Part shown: piece by piece, positions 1 through 11,526 of the stretch
How positions within the stretch are numbered: the stretch's first letter is position 1
How the letters are laid out: every line of letters begins with the position of its first letter
DNA from: Crambe crambe
Taxonomy: Eukaryota; Porifera; Demospongiae; Poecilosclerida; Crambeidae
Assembly: GCA_963924555.1 (NCBI GenBank)
Contig: OZ004593.1
Coordinates: 6,878,480-6,942,479 of the forward strand
Reading direction: 5' to 3'
Length of the DNA stretch: 64,000 nucleotides
Notes under the pieces: generated by a model
What the model was told of the DNA's origin: nothing
Databases searched by the model: none
What the model saw: only the letters and a program-made list of their open reading frames with translations
Made by a program: the position numbers and the translations under genes

Positions 1-432
1 GGGGAAGGCATAAATCGCAGGATTGTAGATTGAGGAAGTATCTCGCAAGCATGTCTGCTTAACCGCACTAATCGCACAGTCAGTTATAGGCCACTCAGTG
101 TAATGTGTGCATCTGCTTTAAATGAATAATAGTGAAGTCTGACAAAAACTGGCCAGGATGTAAGACATATATTGGGTCTCACTCGGTAATTCCATTAACA
201 CAGGGTTTCTACACAGCACACAGAGCTGCACGCCCACACAGGGTTCGAAACACATACTCACAGCAATGGAACTGAGCTTGTACCCTGAAAAGAAGCCAGT
301 AGTGCTCTGGCAACGACTAAGTAAGCATCCATCGACCTTTAACCTCATGTAAGGTGTAAGGGGGAAAGCAATTCTGACCCCGAAGTGACATGGCACAAGG
401 ACAAGGGGAAATCCAGTTCCATTGTGACTTAC

Positions 433-2277
433 CTGTCAGATGTCCACACTTTCTTCATGAGACCAGATAGAGACCCAGCTGCAGATTGCGAGGGAGGCAC
501 CTGAATATTTTCCACAAAATACTGGCAAAAAGGTGGGCTACAAAGGGGGAGGGGCAGAGGGAGGGGAGTGAAGGAGGGAGGAGGGGAGAAGAAGGACCGA
601 CTTACCAGTTTGAGATAGCTTGGAGGGTAGCATTCACATAGCATGAGTTACCAATGTTGACAAACCCTATCAGACCTGTAGCAAGACCACATATTAACTG
701 GTGAGTTATTTTAAGAGTAGCAATAGTAGACAGACTTCACCTTGTTCATAGTTCCTCCTATTTCTGGAGGTGTCCTCAGGCATTCCACCACTGCCCACCA
801 TGTTGGCAAGCTGAAAGCAAAAGTTTAATACTGATGAAACCACAGAGAATCTTCTGCTCAGTGGGTAGGCTAAGCCTTAGGTTAGAGCCTATAGCCTATA
901 ACAATACTCTGTACTAATCGACCGGCTGAGCTATAAACGTTTAGCTAAACTCATTTACACTTACTTTGCCCTGAGGCAGGGAACCCTGAGTGCCTGGAAG
1001 AAGTTTGGGAATCTCCATACCGGCGCAGACCGCGCCGCCAACCTTATGAGAGAGTTTCGAGATACCTAAGAGGTTCAGTTCTTTTCCGCCAGTCACTCAA
1101 TATGATATGGTATGCAGAAGCTAGCTCCATTGAAATAATGATGTAATCGACAATGTTATGTTTTAAAAAATGCGCGCGAAAAACAAGATGATGAACAATG
1201 ATAGTACTACTGACTGCACTAGTTTTACAGTCAAGTCAGGTCTTTTTTGACAGTCTGTGGACTTGATTTCCAAATGGCACGTAAGTTAGTGAGCAGTGCA
1301 TGGGAGGAGTTGGGTCCCACGTCTTCAGTGGGTGTGGCTGGGTGGGTGGCAGCATCAGGTGACCTTTTGTGAGCAGTGGTAGTGTCATGGTGTGGACACA
1401 CCTCTGGCAACTTACCAGACAACTAAAACACAATAAAAAAATCGTAATGGAGAGGAATAAGGGTGTGTGTCCCTACTCACTTTAGCTTCTAACTCAGAGA
1501 CATATTGTCTGACCTCTTTGACCTCTCTGATTAGGAACGCCTCTCTCTGGAGGGCCTGTTTCAACTCCAGGGACTTCTGCTCTGACTGGTTGGCATAGTC
1601 AGCACAGTTTGTCTTGCACAGTATCAGCTCTCTCTCCAAATCATGCTCAGATTGAGTCCTTTTCTCCTTCTTCTTCTTACTCTCCCTTTTCCACCCTCCT
1701 TTGTTCCCCTCTGATGACGCAACGGCAGCAGGAGGGGGAGGAGATCCTGTGGAGGAGTTTTCCTGGTCACACGAGTCACTCCTTGCTCTCTTGTCAGTCT
1801 TAACTCGACCAAGCAACTTCTTCTTTTTCTTTTTTTCCTTTGTTCCTCCTGTGTCCTCTGTCTGCTTGTGTACGAGATTCTCCTCCTCTTCCACTTCCAT
1901 GTACAAGTTCTCCTTTGACCCCCTGTCCACTTCCACATCTCCAAGTGGGTCAGTGGAGTCATCTCTATAAATATCATGCACATCCAGATGAGCTGCTCCA
2001 CCCCCTTCTATATTGGTAGCAGGAGGAGCTGAGCCACTGCGAGTTCTCAATCTCTGCTCACCAACACCACCAACTGCTAATAGTTTTGATGTCTGATCAA
2101 GTGAGAGAAGGGTGTGTCATGAGTGGGTGTGGCTTTTATTTCTTAGCACTCACATGAAACTCGTGTTTGTTGGGCAGTTCAAGAGGCTCCACCCACTCAG
2201 GGACGGACTGCGGAACTTCCTGAGTGGTAGTCACTGCAGAAGCAGAAGCAGCAGAATCAGCTGCAGTGGAAGTGGTC

Positions 2278-2308
<31 letters not shown>

Positions 2309-3294
2309 CATCATGAGTTCTTTCATTCTCAATTGAGTGGTATTTTTCTAGCTTCTTTTTGGTGGTTGCCAGTTCCCTGCGGAGCAAAAGCGCTTTTTCT
2401 GCTTCTTGTGCTCGCAGCATTTGGCCATTAATCAACTGTTCCCGCAAGGAATCGCACTCCTATACACATTACATCATATCACACTCCTATACACATTACA
2501 TCATATCACACTCCTATACACATTACATCATATCACACTCTTATACACATTACATCATATCTTGCTCGTATGGAACAACCAATCACGTCACATCACCTGT
2601 TGCAACTTGATCAACTTCTGGTTGGCCTCCATGTTCTCACTCTGCAGTCTCTGAACACCACCCAACCAATCATAAACATTACACAAGTCTCCATGATGTT
2701 GAAGGACTTACAGCTATTTCTGTAACTTCTAAGATCTTCCTTGCCTTCTTGTCCAAGTACTCCTTCCCAAACCTAAAGTGTGTTCCATGAAGTCATTGGC
2801 TAGCGTCATACCCAGGCCCAAGGCTAGCCTCGCCTTGAGCCAAGGCTAGCCTTGTACCCAGACCTTGGTTCAACATACCCAGGCTAGCCTCGTACCAGGC
2901 CTTGGGCCAAGGCTAGTCATCGGCACATTTATGTAACTCACTTTTTCATTTTCTTGACATTGAGCTTCATCCTGATGGCCTTGCTGATCAAACTCTCAGG
3001 ATCGTCTTCATGTAATGTCTTCAAACCCTTCTGAAAGTGCTGCAAGAAAATGCTCACACTTAAACAGATTCAGCACTACCCTACTCACTCTGGACTACCT
3101 TTATCATGTCCTCCATGTCCATCTGGAGTAACTTGTCGTGACTGCTCTCCAACAAGGCCAGACCCACCTTGAAGATAACCTCCTTGCCCTCTATCAATAA
3201 CAAGTCCATGACTCGAAAGGCTGCGTTCAGTGATAGCACTGATGCAAACATGGTCAGGAACCAGGGAGACGCGTACATAGAGGTTTGGAACCCC

Positions 3295-3340
<46 letters not shown>

Positions 3341-5949
3341 GAGAGAAGGTGCACGTGCATGTGTGGTGGGGGTTATACATACCACAGCCTTAAAGTGCAT
3401 GGAGAGAGATGGGAATAACTCCTGCAATTAAAACAATAAGTACATTCACACTGGATACATAGGAGAGATGATTTTTTGTTGTAATCACCTCAATGAGCTT
3501 ATCTAGCTGGTAGAAGCAAAGTCCTAGGTCGGCCATGGAGGGTTTGTACAGTTCCCTCAACTTGTACTTGACCATGAGTCTCACCAAAACGCAAAATGCT
3601 TCTTCCTCAGGCATCTAATGAAGAGGATATCATGTCTAATTAGGGATAGTCAACGAAGAGGATATCCCTAGTCATCATGTCTAATTAGAGAGTGACCTGC
3701 ATTAAAAGGAGTCCAACGATGAAGGGACTTCCTTGACAGTAACCCACTTCTTTATCATAGATGGAATAAGCCTTCAGCACATTGAGCAAACTCTCTTGTC
3801 CGAGACCATCACGGGCCATGAAGAAGGAGTGCTCGGGAAAGGTTCTGTTCAGGTCCCTCTTGATGGCCCGTTCATGGGGGGAGTGTTCCTAGGGAGGAGA
3901 CATATTACACTAGGAAAAGGATGGGGCAAAGATGAGGGGGCAGAGATGAGAGGTCAGAGATGAGGGGGCAGAGATGAGGGGTCAGAGATGAGGAGGGGTC
4001 AGAGATGAGGGGTCAGAGATGAGGGAGGGCAGAGATGAGAGGACAAAGATGAGAGGGTATAGCCTCTAATTACTCACAGTGATGAGTGTGGGATAACGTT
4101 CCTTGAGCTCTGGGTTGATGGAATCTGAGAGGAGTTGCCAGGCCATGCCCCTGAGATGCTCGGGTATGCCTTTTCGGACCATCTGCTTCACTAGCTTGTT
4201 ACTCTTGGGAGAGACTTCCTCCCAATTCTTGAGAATTTCGCTCCATTGCTGCCACTGCAACTCCTCGTCACTCAACACCTTCTCCTCCTCTCCCTAACAC
4301 AAAAATCAAACAAACAAGTTCTTCCAGTGTTGGCATTAAGAGTTGTATAAGTGGAGTGGTTATTGAAACTGCGTGTGCTTAAATTATGAAAAACAACACA
4401 CACAAAATTCCCCAAAATAATATCCATTAAGTTCAAAACACAACTCTTGTTTCATTATCTTATACAATTCAGAAAACTTGCTCTACAGTCAAGAGTAATA
4501 TCCTGATTGTACTTCCACTCACTTCTTCCTTGATTTGCTCTTCATTTTCCTTGATTGAACTGCCTTCTTGGAGGGTGTGGCTTCTCTTTCTCCCCTTGAA
4601 GGATATGAACGAGACCCGTGAGCCTCGTGACTCTGTTTCACTCCTTGCTCTCTTGGCCTTGAGCGCTGGAGAGCTGGACGGCAAACTACCCAACACATCT
4701 CTAGATTCAGACGCTCCATCATCCACCACAGCAGCAAGGGGCGTGTCAGTCACATGAGGTGGCTCATAAGGAGTGAGGGTACGCGGCTCTGCATCGTATT
4801 CCAGTAAAGTATTTTCATCTTTCACTACTTTCTGGTTCTCCAATTGCCTGCCCAGAATCACACCTTTAGGCACTACCTGTTATGGCCAGACAAACATATC
4901 ATCAGTTAACACAACCTGAAAATCTCTTCTCCTCAAGTCTAGCCATGACATGCACACATATGCAAGTTCACATGACATTGATACTGTTTCCCCTGAGGGG
5001 CCAGGAGTTACCTCATTGTATGGTATATGTGTCTCTAGGCCGTCCTCCAGGATGATATCAGCCTCAGGTCCCAATCCTCCTCCCCCCTCCTCCTCCTCCT
5101 CCTCCTCTTCTTCTTCTTCCTCCTCCTCGTCCTCCTCCTCACTGCCAGAGAGACGGTACTTTCCAGTGGAGTAGGCAGAGGTGGGAGGCTTGGAATGTAC
5201 CTCCGTAGGGGACTCTAGCAGTTCAAGTGCAGGATCTGAGGGAGATTGCAGGGGCTTACTCAGAGGGTTGGGGCTGCTCAAGGAGTGTAAGTGATATTGG
5301 CTGCTCTCCATTGAAGACATGGTATTAACAGAAGAGGGTGTGGCATTAGCTAGAGGTTTGGTTTCATCAGATGGTGTGGCCTCAGTAGAGGTGGGTAGAC
5401 CATTACTGGAGGGTGTGGCACTAGCAGTTGCATCATTAGGGGGTGTGGCAAGAGCAGAGGAAGTAGAGCATGATCCATTGTCTGATATGGTACAAAGGTC
5501 ATCACTAGGGGGTGTGACCACACAAGGGGAGCCATTAGTAGCAACAGGGGAAGAAGGAGGTGTGGTCCTCAGGTTCTCCTTTGAATTAGCTTGGTCATGT
5601 GACCTTGAGGAGAGGGCGGGGCCGGGGGGAGATGTGAGGGAGTCATTGGCAGGACTTGAATGAAGACTGGAGCGACTGTTGCTTGGAGAGGTGATCCGTG
5701 TACGACTTCTAGTATCGTCCTCAAGCATTCTGGAATTCAAACATGAAAGAGAGAAAGCTCAAAGATCAACAGGGACACAGTGGAGGAGGACATAGTGCTG
5801 TAGATAATTATAATTGTTACTTGTTCTGTTCCAATAGTTTTCTGAGCAGGATCTCCTCCTGGTTGAGAGTGTCCTGACTCCTCTTGGGTGAGGTGTGCTT
5901 TTCCTGGCCAATGCCTGCAGTGTCTTCTTCCTCCCTCTTGTCAGCCATC
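433..5949 (-). CDS. EVI5: EVI5-type TBC-domain Rab GTPase-activating protein (multi-exon, 3' end unresolved)
   Basis: Reads leftward from ATG at 5949 through about 14 exons. The N-terminus has the EVI5-like segment LLRKLLEQNKMLEDD, which spans an intron. A Ser/Thr-rich linker with a long Glu run (about 5093-5145) follows. The TBC domain lies at roughly 4280-3090: arginine-finger region KRDLNRTFPEH, glutamine-finger region EVGYCQGSPFIVGLLLMQ, then MPEEEAFCVLVRLM and TSMYASPWFLTMF, all very close to vertebrate EVI5/EVI5L. Downstream are coiled-coil exons with REQLINGQMLRAQEAEKAL (EVI5-like), a poly-Thr tract, and a Lys/Glu coiled coil at 1412-2050. EVI5 proteins act on Rab11-type GTPases in membrane traffic and cytokinesis; that role is inferred from the family. 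The exon ending at 433 has a good donor, AG|gtaagt, so further exons lie to the left, possibly outside the window. I could not place them. Confidence 0.9.
2277..2311. repeat. Trinucleotide repeat coding for poly-Thr in EVI5
   Basis: A run of gta/agt trinucleotides on the plus strand encodes about 12 consecutive Thr residues on the minus strand, inside the coiled-coil part of EVI5. It is coding, in frame, and likely length-polymorphic. Confidence 0.85.
2455..2561. repeat. 27-bp minisatellite, 4 copies, in an EVI5 intron and including its 3' splice site
   Basis: Four tandem 27-bp copies, nearly identical; the left-most merges into coding sequence. On the minus strand the units carry gtgtatag followed by GAGTG. 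The unit next to the exon supplies the real acceptor in front of ECDSLREQ. Upstream copies therefore look like extra acceptors. Confidence 0.9.
3298..3338. repeat. (GA)n microsatellite in an EVI5 intron
   Basis: About 40 bases of uninterrupted GA dinucleotides lying in the intron between two TBC-domain exons. On the transcribed strand it is a (CT)n run. Confidence 0.95.
3935..4056. repeat. Short tandem repeat (gatgagg-type) in an EVI5 intron
   Basis: Degenerate repeats of about 13-20 bp based on cagagatgagggg, about eight copies, filling the intron between the exon ending near 4074 and the exon at 3730-3890. On the transcribed strand they form a long pyrimidine-rich stretch. Confidence 0.85.
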
Positions 5950-6144
5950 ACCAGAACAGAACACAATTAACCTAACATGATAGCGAATTTTGAATACACA
6001 AGTATTTATGTCTGTCTGGTGTGCATGCACCACAAAATTGCATTCAGAGCAAACTCTGCACCTCAGAAAGTGTGTGCCAGTGACCTGAAGGATAGAGCCA
6101 CAAGACAGAGTGTAGAGTGTCTTATCATAGATTAGAGTCTAAAA

Positions 6145-6291
6145 ATGCAGTCTTTATTGATTCTGGTGACTGTATTCATACTGCAAACAACAATAACTAG
6201 TGGAGACTGGATTGGGGTCAAATCAGTGCTCAAGTTTCCCACTAATTTCGGACCTTGTTACATTAGCATGGGCAATGATCCTTGCAGCTGA
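6145..6291 (+). CDS. Candidate small secreted peptide (48 aa), doubtful
   Basis: An ATG-to-TGA frame of 48 codons starts MQSLLILVTVFILQTT, which looks like a signal peptide ending near TSG. A 28-residue remainder follows with two cysteines near the C-terminus (GPCYISMGNDPCS). I do not recognise it. It is too short to separate from chance by composition, and it could be a first exon. The only support is the hydrophobic leader followed by a polar, Cys-containing tail. Confidence 0.25.
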   Translation: MQSLLILVTVFILQTTITSGDWIGVKSVLKFPTNFGPCYISMGNDPCS

Positions 6292-7139
6292 ACATGGTTA
6301 TGCAAGTCCTCATTACTAACCCCCACATTATGTATTCTAACAGCACTAGTTTATCAAGTCGATGATCAATAAACAGAAATAGATTCCTGAAACTGCACAC
6401 GATAAAGTACAATCTCTTATAGGACTTAACCCATACATGGAAACTCAAGGACTTGCCAATTCAAATCTTGTAAACAAGCCAATGAAAGCTTATGGGGAAA
6501 GTTTCAGTGTATAAAACTCAATCACAGAAGATAAAGATGGAAATGAATACAGTAGGTAATTCCCAAATGAAGGAGTATTGACATGTTGCTAAAACTGTAT
6601 TGATTTACAATATAAACCATGGGAATAAGGTGTATCACCCCAGCAACCAAACCAGTAATGGACACCAGTCTGTGGTTAGTCAGTACATAGCTAAGATGAA
6701 CACTGGTATCCACCCACCTGTAATACTTTGAGTCACCCTGATTGTCAGTGAATGGAGAAGCTGCCAGCTGCACCTACCATGAAGAATACATCACTTCGTG
6801 CTGCACTATTCATAAAGCAAAAGGTTTCTGCATGCCATGGCATGTTGCCTAGTAAACCACCATATTAGTTTGTACTGAGCTTGCTGTGTACGCTTTAAAT
6901 ATACAACTCTCATACTACATTGTGTTGCTTATTTAACGATCCAGCTAGTTACCCTGCTAGATCTGACCACAAGCCTACCTGTTTTCAGTCGCCAGAATCG
7001 AGAGTTCGATCTCTAAAGTTGCCTAACTTCTCTTAGCGTGCAAGTGATGCACCATCGATCAGAAACTGCAACAACAAAACTCTCTACTGGATTCATCTAA
7101 TGGATGGTAAGGGTCGTCATAGGTGCCGATACATCGAGG

Positions 7140-7182
7140 TGACGTCATAGCAAAATAATTAAGTTGCGCGTTGCGCATGCGC
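7140..7182. promoter_or_regulatory. CRE palindrome plus NRF1-like palindrome
   Basis: A perfect TGACGTCA (7140-7147) lies 25 bp from a perfect GCGCATGCGC (7173-7182). Both are classical promoter-proximal motifs (CREB/ATF and NRF1). They lie 80 bp past the THNSL2 stop and 1.2 kb upstream of the EVI5 ATG, so they most likely mark a transcription start for EVI5 with a 5' untranslated exon. Confidence 0.45.
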
Positions 7183-7262
7183 TATGCAATTCTTTTTCAG
7201 TCACTTTTATTTCGTGTTCACTCAATGTTCCACATGTTCTCGTGCTCTAAACTTCAACAAAC

Positions 7263-8786
7263 TTATGCTGGCATCTTCCACACCTCCTCAATTTTTTGTT
7301 TCATGATTTGAGGCCAGTTCTCTCCTTTGTTCATAAACAGTTTCCTCTCAGGTAGTTTACGGAGTGCTTCATATGCAGGCAAATGAGGAGCTTCCAGCCC
7401 TGCCTCTTGAGCTGCCTCGGCAAACTTTGCAACAGTAGCAGTACAGATGATTACCACTTTCTCAACAGAAGACTTCTTCTCCACATCATTTTTCTTCTGC
7501 AGCAAGTCCAAAGCAGCTCGAGTGGCCACTGCAGTATGTGGACATATGAGGTAACCATGGTTATCCCATACCTCCTTCATGGTTGATTTCACTGCAACTC
7601 CAGAAACACTATCTGTGCTGATACAAGATTTAGCAGCTGCAATGATTTCAGGAGGAATGACACATTTCCCCTCTTTGGTGAATGCATCCATCAAGCTCTT
7701 GACAATGTCGGAGTTCTCTCCTGACAGGTAGTAAAACACTCGCTCCATATTGTAAGGATTGACAATGTCCATGGCAGAAGACAGTGTCTTTTGTACTGTG
7801 GGAGGAAGTGTATAAATTCCTGATTGAAATGTCTGATGAACTGTGTCATTTTCGTTAACAGCTAGCAGAAACTTCATAGGGAGACCCAAGGTACGTGCCA
7901 ACATTCCTGATGATACGTTCCCCATACCACCTGTGGGGATAGCGAACAGGACGTCCTGATCCACTTCAGGACACTGATTAAGATACAGGTATATGAAATG
8001 GATGGCCTGGACGAGAACACGGCAGACATTGAGAGAGTTGAACACATTCAGATTGTATTTCTTTGAAAATTCCAAATCAGAAAAGAGAGTAGACATGACA
8101 ATATCAGCATCATCGGAAGTCCCTTCCATGGAGAAGACATGAACATTAGGAGCCTGAAGTGTAGTCATCTGCAACTCCTGTGTCCTACTGACCATGTCAC
8201 GAGGGTACATGACCAACACCTGGATCCGTTCCAATCCCAGAACACTATGCATGGCTGAACTACCTGTGTCTCCACTGGTAGCCACTATCACGGTGCTCCG
8301 TTTGTCCCTCTTCTTCAAGAAGAAGTTGACCATTCGCCCAAGGATGGTGATGGAAAGATCTTTGAAAGCTCCCGTTGGTCCATGCCACAGCTCAGCGAAC
8401 GTGAGTGGACCCACTTGTGCAGTGGAAACAACTTTGTCAGGCTCATCAAACTTGCAATAGCATCCATCCATCACATCTGTATAAATCACCATAACAAGTG
8501 TAATTTTTTTCTTTTTGCATGCACTGGGACCCATACTATATTAAATAGTAGAAGGCTAATTACCTGCGATTTCATCATCTGTAATTTCCTCTTCATCTAT
8601 GAATATGCGAAGAAGTTTTGCCACAAGCTGAGGATAAGTTAAAGATGACCATGCCTTCAGCTGTGTCCTGGAAAAATGGGGGAGGTTCTCAGGGAGATAA
8701 AGGCCACCATCTGGTGGGTAGCCAGACAACAGAGCTTCTTCAAAGCTGACCCCAGCGGCTCCACCGCGTGTGGACTTAAACTTCAT
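7263..8786 (-). CDS. THNSL2: Threonine synthase-like 2 (PLP-dependent phospho-lyase)
   Basis: Two exons (8786-8564 and 8476-7263) splice cleanly (GCAG|gtaatt ... tatacag|ATG) to give 478 aa, close to the size of human THNSL2. The N-terminus KFKSTRGGAAGVSFEEALL matches the family start. HGPTGAFKDLS carries the PLP-binding lysine, ATSGDTGSSA binds the phosphate, and IPTGGMGNVSSG is a second cofactor loop. Vertebrate THNSL2 degrades O-phosphohomoserine and phosphothreonine instead of making threonine; whether this protein synthesises or degrades cannot be told from sequence. The ATG at 8786 is preferred to an in-frame TTG nine bases upstream. It starts 157 bp from UCHL5 on the other strand. Confidence 0.93.
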
Positions 8787-8943
8787 GCTCAACAACGGCC
8801 CTCAACTATAGTCTCGCATTCACTTCAATGAGTTTAATGGGGTTTGTGTTCGACTACCGCAGCACCAAGTAGAGCCACGCCTTCGCTGTAAGGTGTGCTT
8901 TAACTAGAATTGATAGTGAGTGCGCTCTAATTAGAATTTTGAA
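8787..8943. promoter_or_regulatory. Shared intergenic promoter region, THNSL2/UCHL5
   Basis: Only 157 bp separate the two divergent start codons, so the 5' UTRs and core promoters of both genes must lie here. No TATA box is seen. Confidence 0.6.
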
Positions 8944-11356
8944 ATGTCTGCTGGTGACTGGTGTCTGATTGAGAGTGACCCTGGGGTATTCACAGAACTA
9001 ATCAAAGGATTTGGTAAGAAGAAAAGGGCCTGAATAAGGAGCCCTGTTCCTTTCCATTATCCCACTCCTCATAGGTGTCCAGGGGTTACAAGTGGAAGAA
9101 TTATGGAGTTTGGATGAGGAATCCTTCCAGAAATTACAGTAAGGGAAATTCATCATGGTACATGTAATAGGATCTAGGAAAAGGGACCACTTGGGGCAAA
9201 AATTGAAATCACATTTTTCTGTACTGTATAAGACTTGGTGAAGAAAATTATTTTTACAAGGCCAATAACACTCAAATGTTGATTGTTAAAACCCTAAATC
9301 AGTCACAAAAATTTTTAAGCAATTTTTCAGAAATTTACTTAATCTCTGAAAATGGCCAAAATTTTTGCATGATTCCTAGACTCGCTTTTGACTGTTAAAA
9401 TCAGTCACAAAAATTTTAAAGGTATTTTGTCTATAGACTTGGGAAGTTTCTTCATGTGAAATTTTTCATTCATAGACCTGTGTATGGTTTAATCTTCTTA
9501 TACAAATGGCGTCCAGGAGAGGAACCTCAAGGCAGCATCGTCAGAGATGGCAGACTCCAAGAGATATTCTTTGCCAAACAGGTCAGCACTTATTCTTTGA
9601 TATGTACCACTACTTTACTCTAATCATGTGGGCAGGGTGTTCTTAGAAATATAATTATTAGCACAGACAACAGTCACAAATTGTGTCCAATTTTGCCTAG
9701 AGAGGAATCCTGTTATTATCCCTTTGACGATATTAGGTATGATTCTGTCCTGTTCTATGTCTTATCCAGGTCATCAACAATGCCTGTGCAACTCAGGCAA
9801 TCCTCAGCATCTTGCTCAACTTGTCTCATCCTCAAGTTGACCTGGGAACTATGCTGACCGAGTTCAAAGAATTCACTACTCCCCTTGACCCTGCAGTGAG
9901 TGCCTCAGTCAAGCATATCCATGCACCTTCATTTGCTTGTGTCCCTGAAACCACCTCTAATCCAGACATCCTGTGGTCCAGACATACTCTAGTCCAGACA
10001 TACTCTAATCCAGATGTCCTGTGATCCAGTTATTATTACTCTTTCTCCATTCAGAATAGAGGCTTAGCACTCACTAACTCTATGAACATGAAAAATGTCC
10101 ACAATAGCTTTTCAAGGTGAGTCTTGATTAACCCACTCCCTCTTGGGCCCCTTACCTCCCCTCCCTCCTCCCCCCTCCCTCCTCCCCCCTCCCTCCCCTC
10201 ACTCCTCCCCCTTCCTCCCCCTCACTCCTCCCCCCTCCCTCTTGCAGACAGCAGATGTTTGAGTTTGATAAGGAGTTTCAGAAGAAGGACGAAGATGCCT
10301 TCCATTTTGTGGCATATGTACCAGTAGGGGGACGTTTATACGAGCTTGACGGCTTGAAGGAGGGACCTGTGGACTTGGGGAAATGTGAGCAGAACGAACA
10401 ATGGATCAAATCTGTCAAGCCTATTCTGGATAGGCGGATACAGAGGTGAGGTAATCACACCTGTAGCCAGAAGGTGGATAACCACATCAAAGGAATACTT
10501 GTAGTGTTGGCTGGCTTATGAGTATATCGCTGATAATTATAGCTAATTATGTTTGACCTTATGGATGAGATAATAGTATAATTGGATCAGAGCAATGGGT
10601 TGGACTTTGATCTATTTTGTGACCAATTGATGTGCCAACTTTGGCATGTAGTATGTCACTTTTGAAGCAAATGAGCTGAATAATTTTGCCTATCAGTGGC
10701 ATTCAAAGAACAAAACAGACTAGCTGTATCGTTGATGCAGCTACACGACAGATGAGATCCACTTCAATCTGATGGCAATTGTCGCTGACAGGCAGAAGCT
10801 CTATCAGAGGCAGATAGAGGAGCTGAGTCAGCAGCGAGATGCAGCAGCTCAGAGGGTTAGTAGGCCATGGTTATAAATTATTGGGGTTTACAGTAATCTT
10901 TTTTTTAATTTTTAATTTGTGACAGATTCAGACACTTTTGGATGGGGATGCTCCAATGGATGATGAGAGTGGTTTGAGCTCCAGCCCTGAGGACTTGGCA
11001 GCACTGATCGAAGAAGTAGAAGTCAAGATATCCACTCTGCAGAATAAAGTGGCCGAAGAAGTGGTCAAAATGGAGAAGTACAAGGTATAAGGATCACCAA
11101 TTTATTTTATTCAGAGGATTATTGTCTATTTGTATGTATAAAGGCAGAGAACATCCGTCGGAAACATAATTACTTGCCACTGATAATGGAAGTATTGAAG
11201 ATTCTTGCCCAGAGAGGAGAGCTAGTGGCCCTTGTCGAAAAGGTGGGTGGATTGCACTATTATTATTGTGCTCCATTTATCTTTCCATATCTGTAGGCAA
11301 AGAAAAAGAAGGCTGAAATGAAAGAGCAGAAGGAAGGCAAGAAAGAGACTAAGTGA
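8944..11356 (+). CDS. UCHL5: Ubiquitin C-terminal hydrolase UCHL5 (UCH37)
   Basis: About ten exons. Exon 1 reads [19 protein letters not shown], nearly the vertebrate N-terminus. The catalytic set is intact: Gln and Cys in [17 protein letters not shown] (about 9565-9830), His in [12 protein letters not shown] (about 10293) and Asp in GRLYELDGL (about 10335-10360). The UCHL5 C-terminal extension follows: FNLMAIV, then [19 protein letters not shown], then a Lys/Glu-rich tail ending at TGA 11354-11356, corresponding to the region that binds the proteasomal receptor ADRM1 or INO80G. It is a cysteine deubiquitinase of the 19S proteasome and the INO80 complex (family knowledge). Introns hold a dispersed repeat (9225-9480) and a pyrimidine tract (10137-10245). 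Confidence 0.95.
9225..9480. repeat. Dispersed AT-rich repeat, copy 1 (UCHL5 intron)
   Basis: Contains blocks such as CCAATAACACTCAAATG, CTTTTGACTGTTAAAATC, AGTCACAAAAATTTT, ATGGCCAAAATTTTT and TCTATAGACTTGGG. The same blocks recur in inverse orientation, partly reordered, at 43970-44190. No coding potential and no clear terminal repeats were found. Confidence 0.75.
10137..10245. repeat. Low-complexity pyrimidine tract (CCCTCC)n in a UCHL5 intron
   Basis: About 110 bases almost wholly C and T, ending at the splice acceptor (cttgcag) of the exon that begins at 10248. It acts as an extended polypyrimidine tract. Confidence 0.85.
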
Positions 11357-11526
11357 CTTCTTATACCCATAATCAATAATAATAACTCATCAATATGCTT
11401 TACTCACACTCAGTTCAAGTACGCATGCGCTAAATTATGTAGCTATAAAAGTGCCGGGGAAATGTTATTTTTGATGTTCCAAAGAAAAAAATATATAACA
11501 TAAAAGGTATAGCGTTGTTTTTAAGT

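Larger units (their letters stand above)
5950..7262. other. 1.3-kb intergenic stretch between EVI5 and THNSL2
   Basis: No long conserved reading frame is seen. The stretch probably holds the EVI5 promoter and perhaps 5' untranslated exons. It contains a small plus-strand frame with a signal-peptide-like start (6145-6291) and promoter-type palindromes at 7140-7182, listed separately. Confidence 0.6.

Noticed and set aside
4950-5174. Plus-strand poly-Ser frame
   Set aside because: Complement of the Glu run in EVI5.
6960-7060. tRNA-like segment (agagttcgatctc resembling a T-arm)
   Set aside because: No matching A box, no cloverleaf and no acceptor stem could be drawn.
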